Shown here piece after piece: positions 43,210 to 52,537 of a DNA stretch of 64,000 nt. Positions within the stretch are counted from its first letter, which is position 1. Each line of letters begins with the position of its first letter. The notes beneath the pieces are model-generated. The model was given only the letters and a program-made list of their open reading frames with translations. It was not told the DNA's origin and searched no databases. The stretch comes from Alphaproteobacteria bacterium (GTDB lineage Bacteria; Pseudomonadota; Alphaproteobacteria; Caulobacterales; Maricaulaceae), in NCBI GenBank assembly GCA_016124205.1, contig WGOD01000002.1, positions 620,001 through 684,000 on the forward strand, read 5' to 3'. Made by a program: the position numbers and the translations under genes.

Positions 43210-44520
43210 ATGGATGACTCCCGCCCCTCCAATTCCCGCCGCTACACGGCGTCGGTCGACTTCCTGAAGCGCGCCGAAGCGGTCATTCCGCTCGGGTCGC
43301 AGACCTTCTCCAAGAGCCGGACGCAATTCCCGGTCGGCGCCGCGCCGCTCTTTGTGCAGCGCGCGGAAGGTCCGTATTTCTGGGATCTCGATGGCAATCG
43401 CTATCTCGATTTTGCCTGTTCGCTCGGCGCGATCACGCTGGGGCACGGTGACCCCGAGATCAAGGAAGCCGTCGTCCGCCAGATGGATGAAGGCGTGCTG
43501 TTCTCGCTGCCGAACCCGATCGAGACGCGCGTCGCGGAGATGATCGTCGAACGCATTCCGTGTGCGGAGAAAGTGCGTTTCGGCAAGAATGGTTCGGATG
43601 CGACCGCCGGCGCGGTGCGTCTGGCGCGGGCCTATACCGGCCGCGAACGCGTGGCGCTGTGCGGCTATCACGGCTGGCAGGACTGGTATATCGGCACCAC
43701 GGCGCGCAATCGCGGCGTGCCGGAATCCACCCGCACCCTGTCGCACACCTTCCCCTACAACGATCTCGAAGCGCTCGACCGCCTGCTGGCGAGCCACAAG
43801 GACGAGTTCGCCTGCGTGATCATGGAGCCGGTGGCCTTCACCGAGCCGACCCAGGGCTATCTGCAGGGTGTGAAGGACATCGCGCACAAGCATGGCGCGC
43901 TGCTGATCTTCGACGAGGTCGTGACCGGCCTGCGCTACGCGCCGGGATCGGCACAGGAACTCTACGGTGTCACGCCGGACCTGTGCAGCCTCGGCAAGGG
44001 CCTCGCCAACGGCTTCCCGCTGTCGGCGATCGCCGGGCGCGCCGATGTGATGAAGCTTATGGAGGAGATCTTCTTCTCCTTCACCATGGGCGGTGAAGCG
44101 ATCTCGCTGGCCGCCACCGAGGCGGTCCTCATCAAGTCCAAGCGCGAAAAGACGCTCGACCACATTGCCGCGACCGGCACCTATCTGATCGAGCGCTTCC
44201 GGGCGATGGTCGAGAAGCACAATCTCGGCGACGTGCTGTCGATCTCGGGGCATCCGAGCTGGACGCTGATCGGCATGAAGGATCAGCCGGGAGCCGACGC
44301 CTTCGCTCTGAAGACGCTGTACATCCAGGAGACCTGCCGCCGGGGGCTGTTCAGCTTCGGCGTCCATTTCCTCTCCTATGCCTTCAAGAAGGAGCATGTG
44401 GACGAGGCGATGGCGGTCTATGACGAGGTCTTCCCGATCATGCGCCGCGCGATCGATTCCGGTGACTTCAAGTCCTTCCTCGAGTGCGATCCGCTCGTTC
44501 CGCTGTTCAAGGTCCGCTAG
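43210..44520 (+). CDS. Class-III PLP aminotransferase, glutamate-1-semialdehyde aminomutase-like
   Basis: LDGNRYLDFACSLGAITLGHGDPEI; KNGSDATAGAVRLARAYTGR; IFDEVVTGLR; SLGKGLANGFPLSAI (PLP lysine). Confidence 0.9.
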   Translation: MDDSRPSNSRRYTASVDFLKRAEAVIPLGSQTFSKSRTQFPVGAAPLFVQRAEGPYFWDLDGNRYLDFACSLGAITLGHGDPEIKEAVVRQMDEGVLFSLPNPIETRVAEMIVERIPCAEKVRFGKNGSDATAGAVRLARAYTGRERVALCGYHGWQDWYIGTTARNRGVPESTRTLSHTFPYNDLEALDRLLASHKDEFACVIMEPVAFTEPTQGYLQGVKDIAHKHGALLIFDEVVTGLRYAPGSAQELYGVTPDLCSLGKGLANGFPLSAIAGRADVMKLMEEIFFSFTMGGEAISLAATEAVLIKSKREKTLDHIAATGTYLIERFRAMVEKHNLGDVLSISGHPSWTLIGMKDQPGADAFALKTLYIQETCRRGLFSFGVHFLSYAFKKEHVDEAMAVYDEVFPIMRRAIDSGDFKSFLECDPLVPLFKVR

Positions 44521-44538
44521 TCGGGCGAGGGTTCGGGC

Positions 44539-45504
44539 ATGGCTTTCGGCAATATTCTGATCACCAGCGCCAGCGCCAAGGCGATCCTGGTCCAGAATTT
44601 CCGTGCCGTGATGGAGGAGTTCGGCGGCAAGGTGTTTACTGCCGACGCGGAGCCGGCCTGCGCCGCCGGCTTCTTCGCGGATCAGGCCTTCCAGGTGCCG
44701 AAACTGCGCGACGCCGGCGCGCTCGATCACATGCTCGCCCTGGTCCGCGACAACGGCGTGAAGCTGATCGTGCCGACGCGCGATGGCGAACTGCCCTTCT
44801 TTGCGGCGAACAAGGTCTATTTCGAAGCCGAGGGCGCGCGCGTCCTCGTGCCGAGCGAAAGCCAGCTGGACACCGTTCAGGACAAGGCCAAATTCGCCGA
44901 TGCGATCGAGGCCGCCGGCATTCCCGCCGTTCCGCGTATCCATCCGCCTTTCGCCGATGACGCGTATCCGATCTTCGTTCGGCCGATCACCGGCGCGGGC
45001 GGGATCGGCGCGCGCGCGATCAAATCGGCTGAGGATTTCGAAGCGATCGAAGACAGGGACTCCCTGCTCTTCCACCCCTTCATCCACTCGCGCGAGTACA
45101 CGATCGACCTTCTGATGGCCGTCGATGAGCCGAAGGCGCTGCAGGCGATTGCGCGCGAGCGGAAAGTCGTCGTGGCCGGCGAAAGCAAGGTCTCGAAAGT
45201 CGTCGACCGGCCGCGCCTCGTCGAACTGACGCTGAAGCTCGGCGAGACGCTGGGCCTTGTCGGACACAACACGGTTCAGGCCTTCGACGATGACGTGAAT
45301 GGCACGCATTTCATCGAGGTCAATCCGCGCTTCGGCGGCGCATCCAACCTGTCAATCCAGGCCGGTCTCGACAGTCCGCGCCGGATTCTCCAGATGCTGA
45401 CCGGCCAGACGGAAGCTGCCTACGCGCCGCGCCCGGTGCGGATCGGTGCGACGATGTACCGGTATCAGCAGGACGTCATCGTCGACGAAGCCCCGGATCA
45501 CTGA
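44539..45504 (+). CDS. ATP-grasp domain ligase (carbamoyl-phosphate synthase/PylC-like)
   Basis: VRPITGAGGIGARAIKSAEDF glycine-rich loop and HFIEVNPRFGGASNLSIQAGLDSPR metal-binding motif. Confidence 0.85.
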   Translation: MAFGNILITSASAKAILVQNFRAVMEEFGGKVFTADAEPACAAGFFADQAFQVPKLRDAGALDHMLALVRDNGVKLIVPTRDGELPFFAANKVYFEAEGARVLVPSESQLDTVQDKAKFADAIEAAGIPAVPRIHPPFADDAYPIFVRPITGAGGIGARAIKSAEDFEAIEDRDSLLFHPFIHSREYTIDLLMAVDEPKALQAIARERKVVVAGESKVSKVVDRPRLVELTLKLGETLGLVGHNTVQAFDDDVNGTHFIEVNPRFGGASNLSIQAGLDSPRRILQMLTGQTEAAYAPRPVRIGATMYRYQQDVIVDEAPDH

Positions 45505-46181
45505 TGGCCGCGATCAGCGCTTTCCTCGTCGACCTCGACGACACGCTGGCCGCAGAGCACGACTATGTCCTGTCCGGCTATCGCGCGGTCGCGGCGTGCC
45601 TCGCCGAGGAGACCGGCGCGGAGGGCGCTGCTGTGCTGGCGCGCCTGCGCTACGAGTTCTTCAAATTTGGCCGCGTCGGCGCATTTGACCGGCTCTACAA
45701 GCATTTCGGCTGGACCGCGGGCGGCAATGCGCCGTCCATCCCGGATCTGGTCACGGTCTATCGCGAACACCGCCCCTCCCTCGCCTTCTATGACGGGGCC
45801 GAAGCCGCCCTCGCCCAATTGCGCGCCCGCGCGCCGGTCGCCATCGTGACCGACGGGGCGGAAGCGATGCAGGCGCGCAAGGCGCAGGCGCTCGGCCTCT
45901 ACGCGAAGACCGACGCCGTGATCCTGTGCGACTCGCTCGGCAAGGCGAAGCCGGATCCGGCGGGGTATCACGCCGCGCTCGAAACGCTGGGCGCTGACGC
46001 GGCGTCCGCCCTGGTGATCGGGGACGATCCCTTCCACGACTTGGAGGCGGCTCGCCGGCTCGGATCGCGTGCCATCCGCGTGCGGACAGGCCGCCTCGCC
46101 TCTCTTGAAACGCCGGAGCCCTGGTCCGGAACGGAAGAGTACGCGAGTTTTGCCGCGGCTGTTGACGGATTGCTGAAGTGA
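45504..46181 (+). CDS. HAD-superfamily hydrolase
   Basis: FLVDLDDTLAAE, AIVTDG, DSLGKAKPDPAGY, VIGDDPFHDLEAA motifs. Confidence 0.9.
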   Translation: MAAISAFLVDLDDTLAAEHDYVLSGYRAVAACLAEETGAEGAAVLARLRYEFFKFGRVGAFDRLYKHFGWTAGGNAPSIPDLVTVYREHRPSLAFYDGAEAALAQLRARAPVAIVTDGAEAMQARKAQALGLYAKTDAVILCDSLGKAKPDPAGYHAALETLGADAASALVIGDDPFHDLEAARRLGSRAIRVRTGRLASLETPEPWSGTEEYASFAAAVDGLLK

Positions 46182-47098
46182 CGGTCCGGGTCCGCATTCT
46201 CGCCGGGGCCGGACCCGATACCGGGCTGGGACATGTCACGCGTTGTCATGCTCTGGCCGAGGCGCTGCGCACGCAGGGTGCAGACGTCACGCTGGAGACG
46301 GCCGATCCGGAATGGGTTGAAGGCGCCATCGGGCTGGAGACCGAGCCGTTCGGGACCCGGCCCGTCGACCTGATCGTGCTCGACAGATACGGGACGAGCG
46401 CGCAGGAACGCGCCGACCTGAAAGCGCAATGCCGCAAGCTCGCGGTGATCGACGACCATTTCGCGCCGCCCAGCGAGGCGGACATCGTGATCAATCACAA
46501 TCTCTATGGCGACCCGGACCGGTATGACGTGTTTCCAGGGATCCAGGTGCTGGCCGGGACTGACTACACGCTGCTCCGTCCGGGCTTCGACGCGTTGCGC
46601 AACCGCGCTGCACCTGCGGAGGGGCGCATTCTCGTCGCCCTCGGGGGCGGCGCCTATGCCGCGAAAGGCATCGCCATCGCCAACATGCTGCGCTCCACCT
46701 TCCAGACCGGAGTCGACCTGGTGCTGAATGCCGCGATGGCGAAAGACGCGAGCGGTGTGAATGCAGGCGTCAGGATCGTCTCCGGGAGCGAAGCGCTCGA
46801 CGCGATGGCGGGCGCCACGATCTATGTCGGCGGCCTGGGCGTGGCGATGATCGAGGCGCGCGCGCTGGGCCTGTTCTTGATCGGTATTCCGACCGCGGCC
46901 AATCAGGATTTTGCGGTGGACTGGGCCAAGGCCAACGGGTTTCCGGTCCTGACCGGCATTCCTGAAAGCGACGCCGAGTTCCGCGCGCTGGCCGATGCGG
47001 TCCGCACAGGCCTCAGCCGGGGCCGCGACCTGCCTGCCAAGCCGGACGGGACGGGGGCTGCGACGACCGCCTCTGCCCTGCTGCACGAAGTTTCCTGA
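46178..47098 (+). CDS. pseG: UDP-2,4-diacetamido-2,4,6-trideoxy-beta-L-altropyranose hydrolase (PseG)
   Basis: RILAGAGPDTGLGHVTRCHALAEALRTQGADV; VIDDHF; VLAGTDYTLLRPGFDALR; upstream of pseI. Confidence 0.92.
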   Translation: MTVRVRILAGAGPDTGLGHVTRCHALAEALRTQGADVTLETADPEWVEGAIGLETEPFGTRPVDLIVLDRYGTSAQERADLKAQCRKLAVIDDHFAPPSEADIVINHNLYGDPDRYDVFPGIQVLAGTDYTLLRPGFDALRNRAAPAEGRILVALGGGAYAAKGIAIANMLRSTFQTGVDLVLNAAMAKDASGVNAGVRIVSGSEALDAMAGATIYVGGLGVAMIEARALGLFLIGIPTAANQDFAVDWAKANGFPVLTGIPESDAEFRALADAVRTGLSRGRDLPAKPDGTGAATTASALLHEVS

Positions 47099-47167
47099 CC
47101 CCCGCCTTGAGCGCCGGGGTGCGCTTCGATAAAGAGGCGCGAACACATCCCAAAGGGAGTCTCCCGC

Positions 47168-48226
47168 ATGAGCGCCGACGTTATCGAGATTGCTGGCCGT
47201 AAAATCGGCCCCGACCATCCGCCCTATGTGATTGCGGAGATGTCCGGCAATCACAATGGCGATCTGGAACGCGCCAAGATGCTGATCCGTCTGGCCGCCG
47301 AGGCGGGTGCCGACGCGGTGAAGCTGCAGACCTATACCGCCGACACGATCACGATCGATTCCGACCGTGACGAATTCATCGTGAAGGACGGGATGTGGAA
47401 AGGTCGCCGCCTGTACGAACTCTACCAGGAAGCGCACACGCCCTGGGAATGGCATGCCGAGCTGTTCGCGCATGCCAAGGAACACGGCATCACCATCTTC
47501 TCCTCGCCGTTCGACGAGACGGCAGTGGACATGCTCGAAGAGCTGGGCGCGCCGGCCTACAAGATCGCCTCGGCCGAGATCACCCACTTCCCGCTGATGG
47601 AGAAGGTCGCGAAGACCGGCAAGCCGGTGATCGTGTCGACCGGCATGGCCGAGGACGCGGAAATCCGCGAGGCGGTCGATTTCCTGAAGAAGGCCGGCGC
47701 AAAGGATCTGATCGTCCTGCACTGCATCTCGGCCTATCCCACGCCGATCAGTGAACTCAATCTGCGCCGCATCCCCTATATCGCGAAGACGTTCGACGTT
47801 CAGGTTGGCCTGTCGGACCACTCGATGGGCGTACTGGGCGGGGTCGCGGGCGTCGTGGCCGGTGCGACGGTGCTGGAAAAGCACTTCACCGACAGCCGCG
47901 AAAAGGGCGGTGTCGACAGCGGGTTCTCGCTGGACGAACACGAGCTGAAAGAGCTGTGCAAAACGATCAAGGAAGCCCATGAAGGCCTCGGCAACGAGAA
48001 GAACGAGCTGGCCAAATCCGAAGCCGGGACCCGGCAGTTCCGCCGCTCGATCTATTTCGTGAAGCCGGTCGCCAAGGGCGAAACCATCACCGAAGAGCAT
48101 ATCAAGGTGATCCGTCCGGCCTCGGGCCTCGAGCCGCGCCACTACTGGACGGTTCTGGGATCGAAGGCGGCCACCGATATTCCGGCGAAAGTGCCCGCCG
48201 AATGGTCGATGATCGAGCGGAGCTAA
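47168..48226 (+). CDS. pseI: Pseudaminic acid synthase (PseI)
   Basis: PYVIAEMSGNHNGDLERAKMLIRLAAEAGADAVKLQTYTADTITI; C-terminal SAF/antifreeze-like domain. Confidence 0.96.
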   Translation: MSADVIEIAGRKIGPDHPPYVIAEMSGNHNGDLERAKMLIRLAAEAGADAVKLQTYTADTITIDSDRDEFIVKDGMWKGRRLYELYQEAHTPWEWHAELFAHAKEHGITIFSSPFDETAVDMLEELGAPAYKIASAEITHFPLMEKVAKTGKPVIVSTGMAEDAEIREAVDFLKKAGAKDLIVLHCISAYPTPISELNLRRIPYIAKTFDVQVGLSDHSMGVLGGVAGVVAGATVLEKHFTDSREKGGVDSGFSLDEHELKELCKTIKEAHEGLGNEKNELAKSEAGTRQFRRSIYFVKPVAKGETITEEHIKVIRPASGLEPRHYWTVLGSKAATDIPAKVPAEWSMIERS

Positions 48227-48231
48227 CTCAC

Positions 48232-48966
48232 ATGAGCGCCGATGCGTCCGGCCTGAAGCGGCTGGCCCTGATCCCCGCCCGCGGCGGATCTAAGCGGATT
48301 CCACGCAAGAATATCATCGACTTCCATGGCAAGCCGATGCTCGGCTATTCGGTCGACGCGGCGCTGGAAAGCGGTCTGTTCGACCGGGTCCACGTCTCGT
48401 CGGATGATGACGAAGTCCGGGAGATTGCGGCAAAACTCGGCGCCGATGCCGACCCCAGACGCCCGGCCGAACTGGCCGACGACCACACGGGCATATTACC
48501 GGTCGCGCGCTGGGCGGTGCAGGAATTCGCCCGGCAGGGCCAACATTTCGACGACGTCTTCATCCTGTTCGCCTGCGCACCCTTCATCGAGGCGGAAGAG
48601 CTGAAACAGGCGTATGAGGTCTATCTGGCCAATGACCGGAAGCGGAATCTGCTGACCGTCTGCCGCGCTCCGACCCATGTCGAGCAATACTATCGCCTGA
48701 ACGACCAGGGCCAGTTGAACCCGCTGCAAAAGGGCGGGAATTTCATCCGCAGTCAGGATCTCGACTATGCCTATTTCGAGACCGGCACGTTCACGATCTT
48801 CTCGGCGGAGTGGCTGACGACCCATCCCACGCTGATGGACGACATGAATTATGTCGGGTTCGAACTTCCCGAGTGGAAATCGGTCGATATCGATTCCCCG
48901 AAAGACCTCGACTATGCTCGTCGCCTCTACGGACTGCACCAGTCGATGGCGAAAGAGTCGGAATGA
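48232..48966 (+). CDS. pseF: Pseudaminic acid cytidylyltransferase (PseF)
   Basis: LALIPARGGSKRIPRKNIIDFHGKPMLGYSVDAALES; follows pseI. Confidence 0.93.
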   Translation: MSADASGLKRLALIPARGGSKRIPRKNIIDFHGKPMLGYSVDAALESGLFDRVHVSSDDDEVREIAAKLGADADPRRPAELADDHTGILPVARWAVQEFARQGQHFDDVFILFACAPFIEAEELKQAYEVYLANDRKRNLLTVCRAPTHVEQYYRLNDQGQLNPLQKGGNFIRSQDLDYAYFETGTFTIFSAEWLTTHPTLMDDMNYVGFELPEWKSVDIDSPKDLDYARRLYGLHQSMAKESE

Positions 48967-50729
48967 CGGCACGCGCCGCGCGTAAACAGGACAGCACCGA
49001 AGCCGTTGGCCTGATCTGGCGCGAGGACCAGGTCGCACCGCTGATGGCCGCTGGTGTGACCCAGCTGGCCGCGATGTGCGGCAAATCCCACGATGCGGCG
49101 CTGAAAAGCGGACTGCCTCTCGCCGGTCCGCCTTTCTGGTCCCTGCTCGACGAAGCCGACCACGCCGCAATCGACGCGGCGGGTGAGGCCCTGGCCGCCC
49201 GCTGGGCGGACGCGACATCGGGCGTTCTGTTTGCCGGAGCCCCGGCCGGAATGATCGATGCCCCGGCGATCTGGGCGATCGGCCGCGAACTGGCCTATGG
49301 CGAGCGGCTGCTGCCGCGCCTTCTGGCCGGCCTCGAAGGCAGCCGTATCCGGGCGATCGGACCGGCCCTTGATGCTCCCGGCCTGCGGTTCGATATCGGC
49401 ACGGCCCTGGCGCTGGAAGCCTGCGGGATTGCCGGGCAGGTCGACATTCTTCCGCCCCAGCCGGCCCAGTCACCGAACGAACCGGCATCCCTCTCGTCGG
49501 CCTGGCAGACGCCCGAGGGCGAATGGACCGCGTTTCTGGCCACCGGGGTCGGCTTCCTCGCCGACCGGCTCAGGGAGGCGGCAGCGAAGTCGAAAGCCCT
49601 CTATGTCTTTCTCGACCCTGTCGAATCCGGTCAGATCGAGACGATCCGCAACTGGGCTGCGACCCAGCCGCATGTCCGGATCGTGCCGCTTTATGGCCGA
49701 AACTTCCAGGACGACCTGTCCAAGGGCCGGGACGCGGCGGCGTGGCTCCGGACGACGGTCAACAGCCATCTCGTCGGTTCCGATCCGCTGAAACGTCTGG
49801 GGCCGATGCTGATCGACCGGTCCTGGCCACGGCATGCGGCCCTCGCCGCTCGTTTCGAGCGGGTTTTCGCCCGTCCGCCCGTTGCCGCCTATTGCAGTGA
49901 CTATCGTTCGGCGGAGAGCGCGATCTTCGGCACGCTTGCGGCAGAAAGCGGTGCCGCTCTGACCGTTCTGCCGCATTCGGGCTGGCCCTTGCCGGAATGG
50001 CTCGAAGTCCGCCCCGACAGTGTCAATCGCCGGTCCTTCTACATGACCCGCAGCGGCGCACAGGTCGGTGCCGCGCGGGACGCCGCGCTGACATCCGATA
50101 TCCCCGACGGCCGTGTCAGCCCGCCGGAAAGTCTGCGTCCGGGCCTGCCGCGACGGCTGATCCGCCTGGGACGCCGCATCCTGCGACTGATCCGGCCGAA
50201 GCCGAAAATCGTGATCGGCGTTGTTCCCTCGCTGGGGGAGCGGCATGTCTCGTCCGACATTCCGTACTCGATCTTCCGCAGCCGGATCGAAGCGCTGGTA
50301 AACCCGCCGGAAGATCTGGCCAGCCGCATCGAAATCCGCTTCCGCTGGCGCTGGGATGAAGGCGGGCGCAGCATGACGAAGCAGGCGGGTGATGGCGTCA
50401 GCGTGCGGCTGGAGACCCAGTCCGACCGGGCCCTCAGCCATTTCATTCGCGATTGCGACCTGATGATCGAGGTGGGCCTGCCCACCAGCTGTCACCAGGA
50501 AGCCTTTGCGCAGGCCTGCGCCTTTTTCCGGTTGGGAGAGCCGAGCGCGCTGCGGCCCCGTTTCGCGCATTCCGGGCAAACGGTACCCGAATTGTCCGAG
50601 CCTGACCCCTGGCCGGGTCTTTCCGCCTATGTCCGGAATCCGATCAGGCGCGCCTGGCTGGGGCTGAGGCAGTTTGTGAACCTCGAACGGGAAACCGCGC
50701 CGGGCCTCGTACACAGCGGAAAGCGATGA
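48963..50729 (+). CDS. Protein of unknown family (588 aa), candidate glycosyltransferase
   Basis: ATGA overlap with the pseF stop; intact ORF; C-terminal KIVIGVVPSLGERHVSSDIPYSIF ... CDLMIEVGLPTSCHQEAFAQACAFF resembles a GT-B-type domain only loosely. Confidence 0.7.
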   Translation: MTARAARKQDSTEAVGLIWREDQVAPLMAAGVTQLAAMCGKSHDAALKSGLPLAGPPFWSLLDEADHAAIDAAGEALAARWADATSGVLFAGAPAGMIDAPAIWAIGRELAYGERLLPRLLAGLEGSRIRAIGPALDAPGLRFDIGTALALEACGIAGQVDILPPQPAQSPNEPASLSSAWQTPEGEWTAFLATGVGFLADRLREAAAKSKALYVFLDPVESGQIETIRNWAATQPHVRIVPLYGRNFQDDLSKGRDAAAWLRTTVNSHLVGSDPLKRLGPMLIDRSWPRHAALAARFERVFARPPVAAYCSDYRSAESAIFGTLAAESGAALTVLPHSGWPLPEWLEVRPDSVNRRSFYMTRSGAQVGAARDAALTSDIPDGRVSPPESLRPGLPRRLIRLGRRILRLIRPKPKIVIGVVPSLGERHVSSDIPYSIFRSRIEALVNPPEDLASRIEIRFRWRWDEGGRSMTKQAGDGVSVRLETQSDRALSHFIRDCDLMIEVGLPTSCHQEAFAQACAFFRLGEPSALRPRFAHSGQTVPELSEPDPWPGLSAYVRNPIRRAWLGLRQFVNLERETAPGLVHSGKR

Positions 50730-50803
50730 CCAGCGCTTGAATTCGCGTGTGAATTGGCCGAAGAGAGGCCCCGGCCCCGGGGCCGGAAACCGGTCAGCAA
50801 TCC

Positions 50804-51649
50804 ATGAACGCCTCTTCCACACCGTCCAGAAGTGTCACCCTCCAGCGCCGCAACCTTCAAGGACGCGGCGTCTCGCGCGCCTTCAGCGACCTGATCGACG
50901 GGTTCGCCGCCTGGCAGATCTGGGCCAATCTCGGCTGGAATGACATCCGGACGCGCTACCGCCGCTCGATGATCGGTCCGTTCTGGATCACAATCTCGAT
51001 GGCGGTCACGGTCCTGGCGCTCGGCTTTCTCTATGCCCGCCTGTTCCGGATCGATATCGAAGCCTTCCTGCCGATGCTCGCGCTCGGCTTCATTCTCTGG
51101 GGCTTCTTCGCGCCAACGCTGAACGAGTGCTGCACGATCTTCGTGGCGAACCAGAACTTCATCAAGCAGGCGACTATCCCGCTGACAGTCTATGTCAACC
51201 AGGCGATCTTCCGTCAGCTGATCACCTTCGCGCACAACTTCATCATCTATTTCGGGATGGTGTTCTTCCTGCACATTCCGATCGGTTGGGTGACGCTCTG
51301 GGCCATACCGGCCTTCATTCTGGTGACGCTCACCATCTTCGGCGCCGGCCTGTTTCTCGCCGTGGTGTGCGCACGGTTCCGGGACATTCCGAACATCGTC
51401 CAGAACATCCTTCAGATCGGCTTCTATCTCAGCCCGATCCTCTGGAGCGCCGAACTGCTGCCCGAGCGCGCCTTCTTCCTGACGTGGAACCCGTTCTACT
51501 ACCTGATCTACGTCATCCGCATGCCGTTGCTCGGTGAAGCGCCGACGCCTGAGATCTGGCTCGGCACCGGCGTGATCACCGTCCTCTGCCTCGCGCTTGG
51601 CCTTGTCAGCTTCCTTCTGATGCGCCGCCGCATCGCATACTGGGTCTGA
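50804..51649 (+). CDS. Polysaccharide ABC transporter permease (Wzm-type)
   Basis: ABC-2 type: IWANLGWNDIRTRYRRSMIGPFWITISMAVTVLALGFLYARLF. Confidence 0.93.
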   Translation: MNASSTPSRSVTLQRRNLQGRGVSRAFSDLIDGFAAWQIWANLGWNDIRTRYRRSMIGPFWITISMAVTVLALGFLYARLFRIDIEAFLPMLALGFILWGFFAPTLNECCTIFVANQNFIKQATIPLTVYVNQAIFRQLITFAHNFIIYFGMVFFLHIPIGWVTLWAIPAFILVTLTIFGAGLFLAVVCARFRDIPNIVQNILQIGFYLSPILWSAELLPERAFFLTWNPFYYLIYVIRMPLLGEAPTPEIWLGTGVITVLCLALGLVSFLLMRRRIAYWV

Positions 51650-51651
51650 TC

Positions 51652-52413
51652 ATGTCCGAACCCATCCAGGCCAGCCTGACCGACGTCGACGTCGAATTCC
51701 AGATCTACGACACGCCGCAACGGTCGCTGAAAAACAATCTGATCGCGGCCGCGACCGGCGGCACGCTGGCGCGCGACTCCCGCGACCGGATCGTCGTGAA
51801 AGCGCTCGATAATATCTCGATGACGCTGGAGCATGGCGACCGCATCGCCCTGATCGGTCACAACGGGGCGGGCAAGACCACGCTGCTGCGCGTGCTGGCC
51901 GGCATCTACGAGCCGACCCGCGGCGATGTCTCCCTGTCGGGCTCGGTGGCCGCCGTCTTCAATGTCGGTCTTGGCATCGACCTTGAGGCGACGGGCCGCG
52001 AGAACATCTATCTGCGCAGCCTGTTCCTGGGGATTGGCCGCAAGGACGCCCAGTCGCTTTCCGACGAAATCCTCGACTTTGCCGAGCTTGGCAATTTCGC
52101 GGACATGCCGGTGCGCACCTATTCGACCGGCATGCTGGCGCGGCTTCAGTTCGCGATCACGACGGCCGTCGAGCCGGACATTCTGCTGATCGACGAAGGC
52201 ATCGGGGCCGGCGATGCCGCCTTCTTTGCCAAGGCTCAGCAGCGCATGGATGAACTCATGGCGCGCTCGGGCATTCTGGTACTGGCCTCGCACTCCGAAG
52301 GTCTTGTACGGAGCATGTGCAACAAGGCGATGCTCCTGAACCACGGGAAAGTCGTCTTTCAGGGCGATATCGACGACACCTATTCGGCCTATGCCGATCT
52401 CATCGCGCTCTAG
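51652..52413 (+). CDS. Polysaccharide ABC transporter ATP-binding protein (Wzt/KpsT-type, no C-terminal extension)
   Basis: Walker A IGHNGAGKTTLLRVL, YSTGMLARLQFAI signature, DILLIDEGIGAGD Walker B; 253 aa. Confidence 0.93.
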   Translation: MSEPIQASLTDVDVEFQIYDTPQRSLKNNLIAAATGGTLARDSRDRIVVKALDNISMTLEHGDRIALIGHNGAGKTTLLRVLAGIYEPTRGDVSLSGSVAAVFNVGLGIDLEATGRENIYLRSLFLGIGRKDAQSLSDEILDFAELGNFADMPVRTYSTGMLARLQFAITTAVEPDILLIDEGIGAGDAAFFAKAQQRMDELMARSGILVLASHSEGLVRSMCNKAMLLNHGKVVFQGDIDDTYSAYADLIAL

Positions 52414-52445
52414 GCCACGCGCGATCACCCATATGGGGGATTGGT

Positions 52446-52461
52446 TGGCCCGGCTATTGCT
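52446..52461 (+). promoter_or_regulatory. Candidate sigma-54 promoter upstream of glmM
   Basis: TGGCCCGGCTATTGCT, one mismatch to TGGCACGN4TTGCW. Confidence 0.5.
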
Positions 52462-52537
52462 TGGTAATGTCACAAATGAAGCGTAAGCTGAGTGACTGTC
52501 TGAAATGGGGGGAGCGCGAAAGCGCACCAGGGGCACG

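Noticed and set aside
43186-45309. 707-aa minus-strand ORF
   Set aside because: Antisense to the class-III aminotransferase and ATP-grasp genes, which have intact catalytic motifs.
45968-48142. 724-aa minus-strand ORF
   Set aside because: Antisense shadow of HAD, pseG and pseI.
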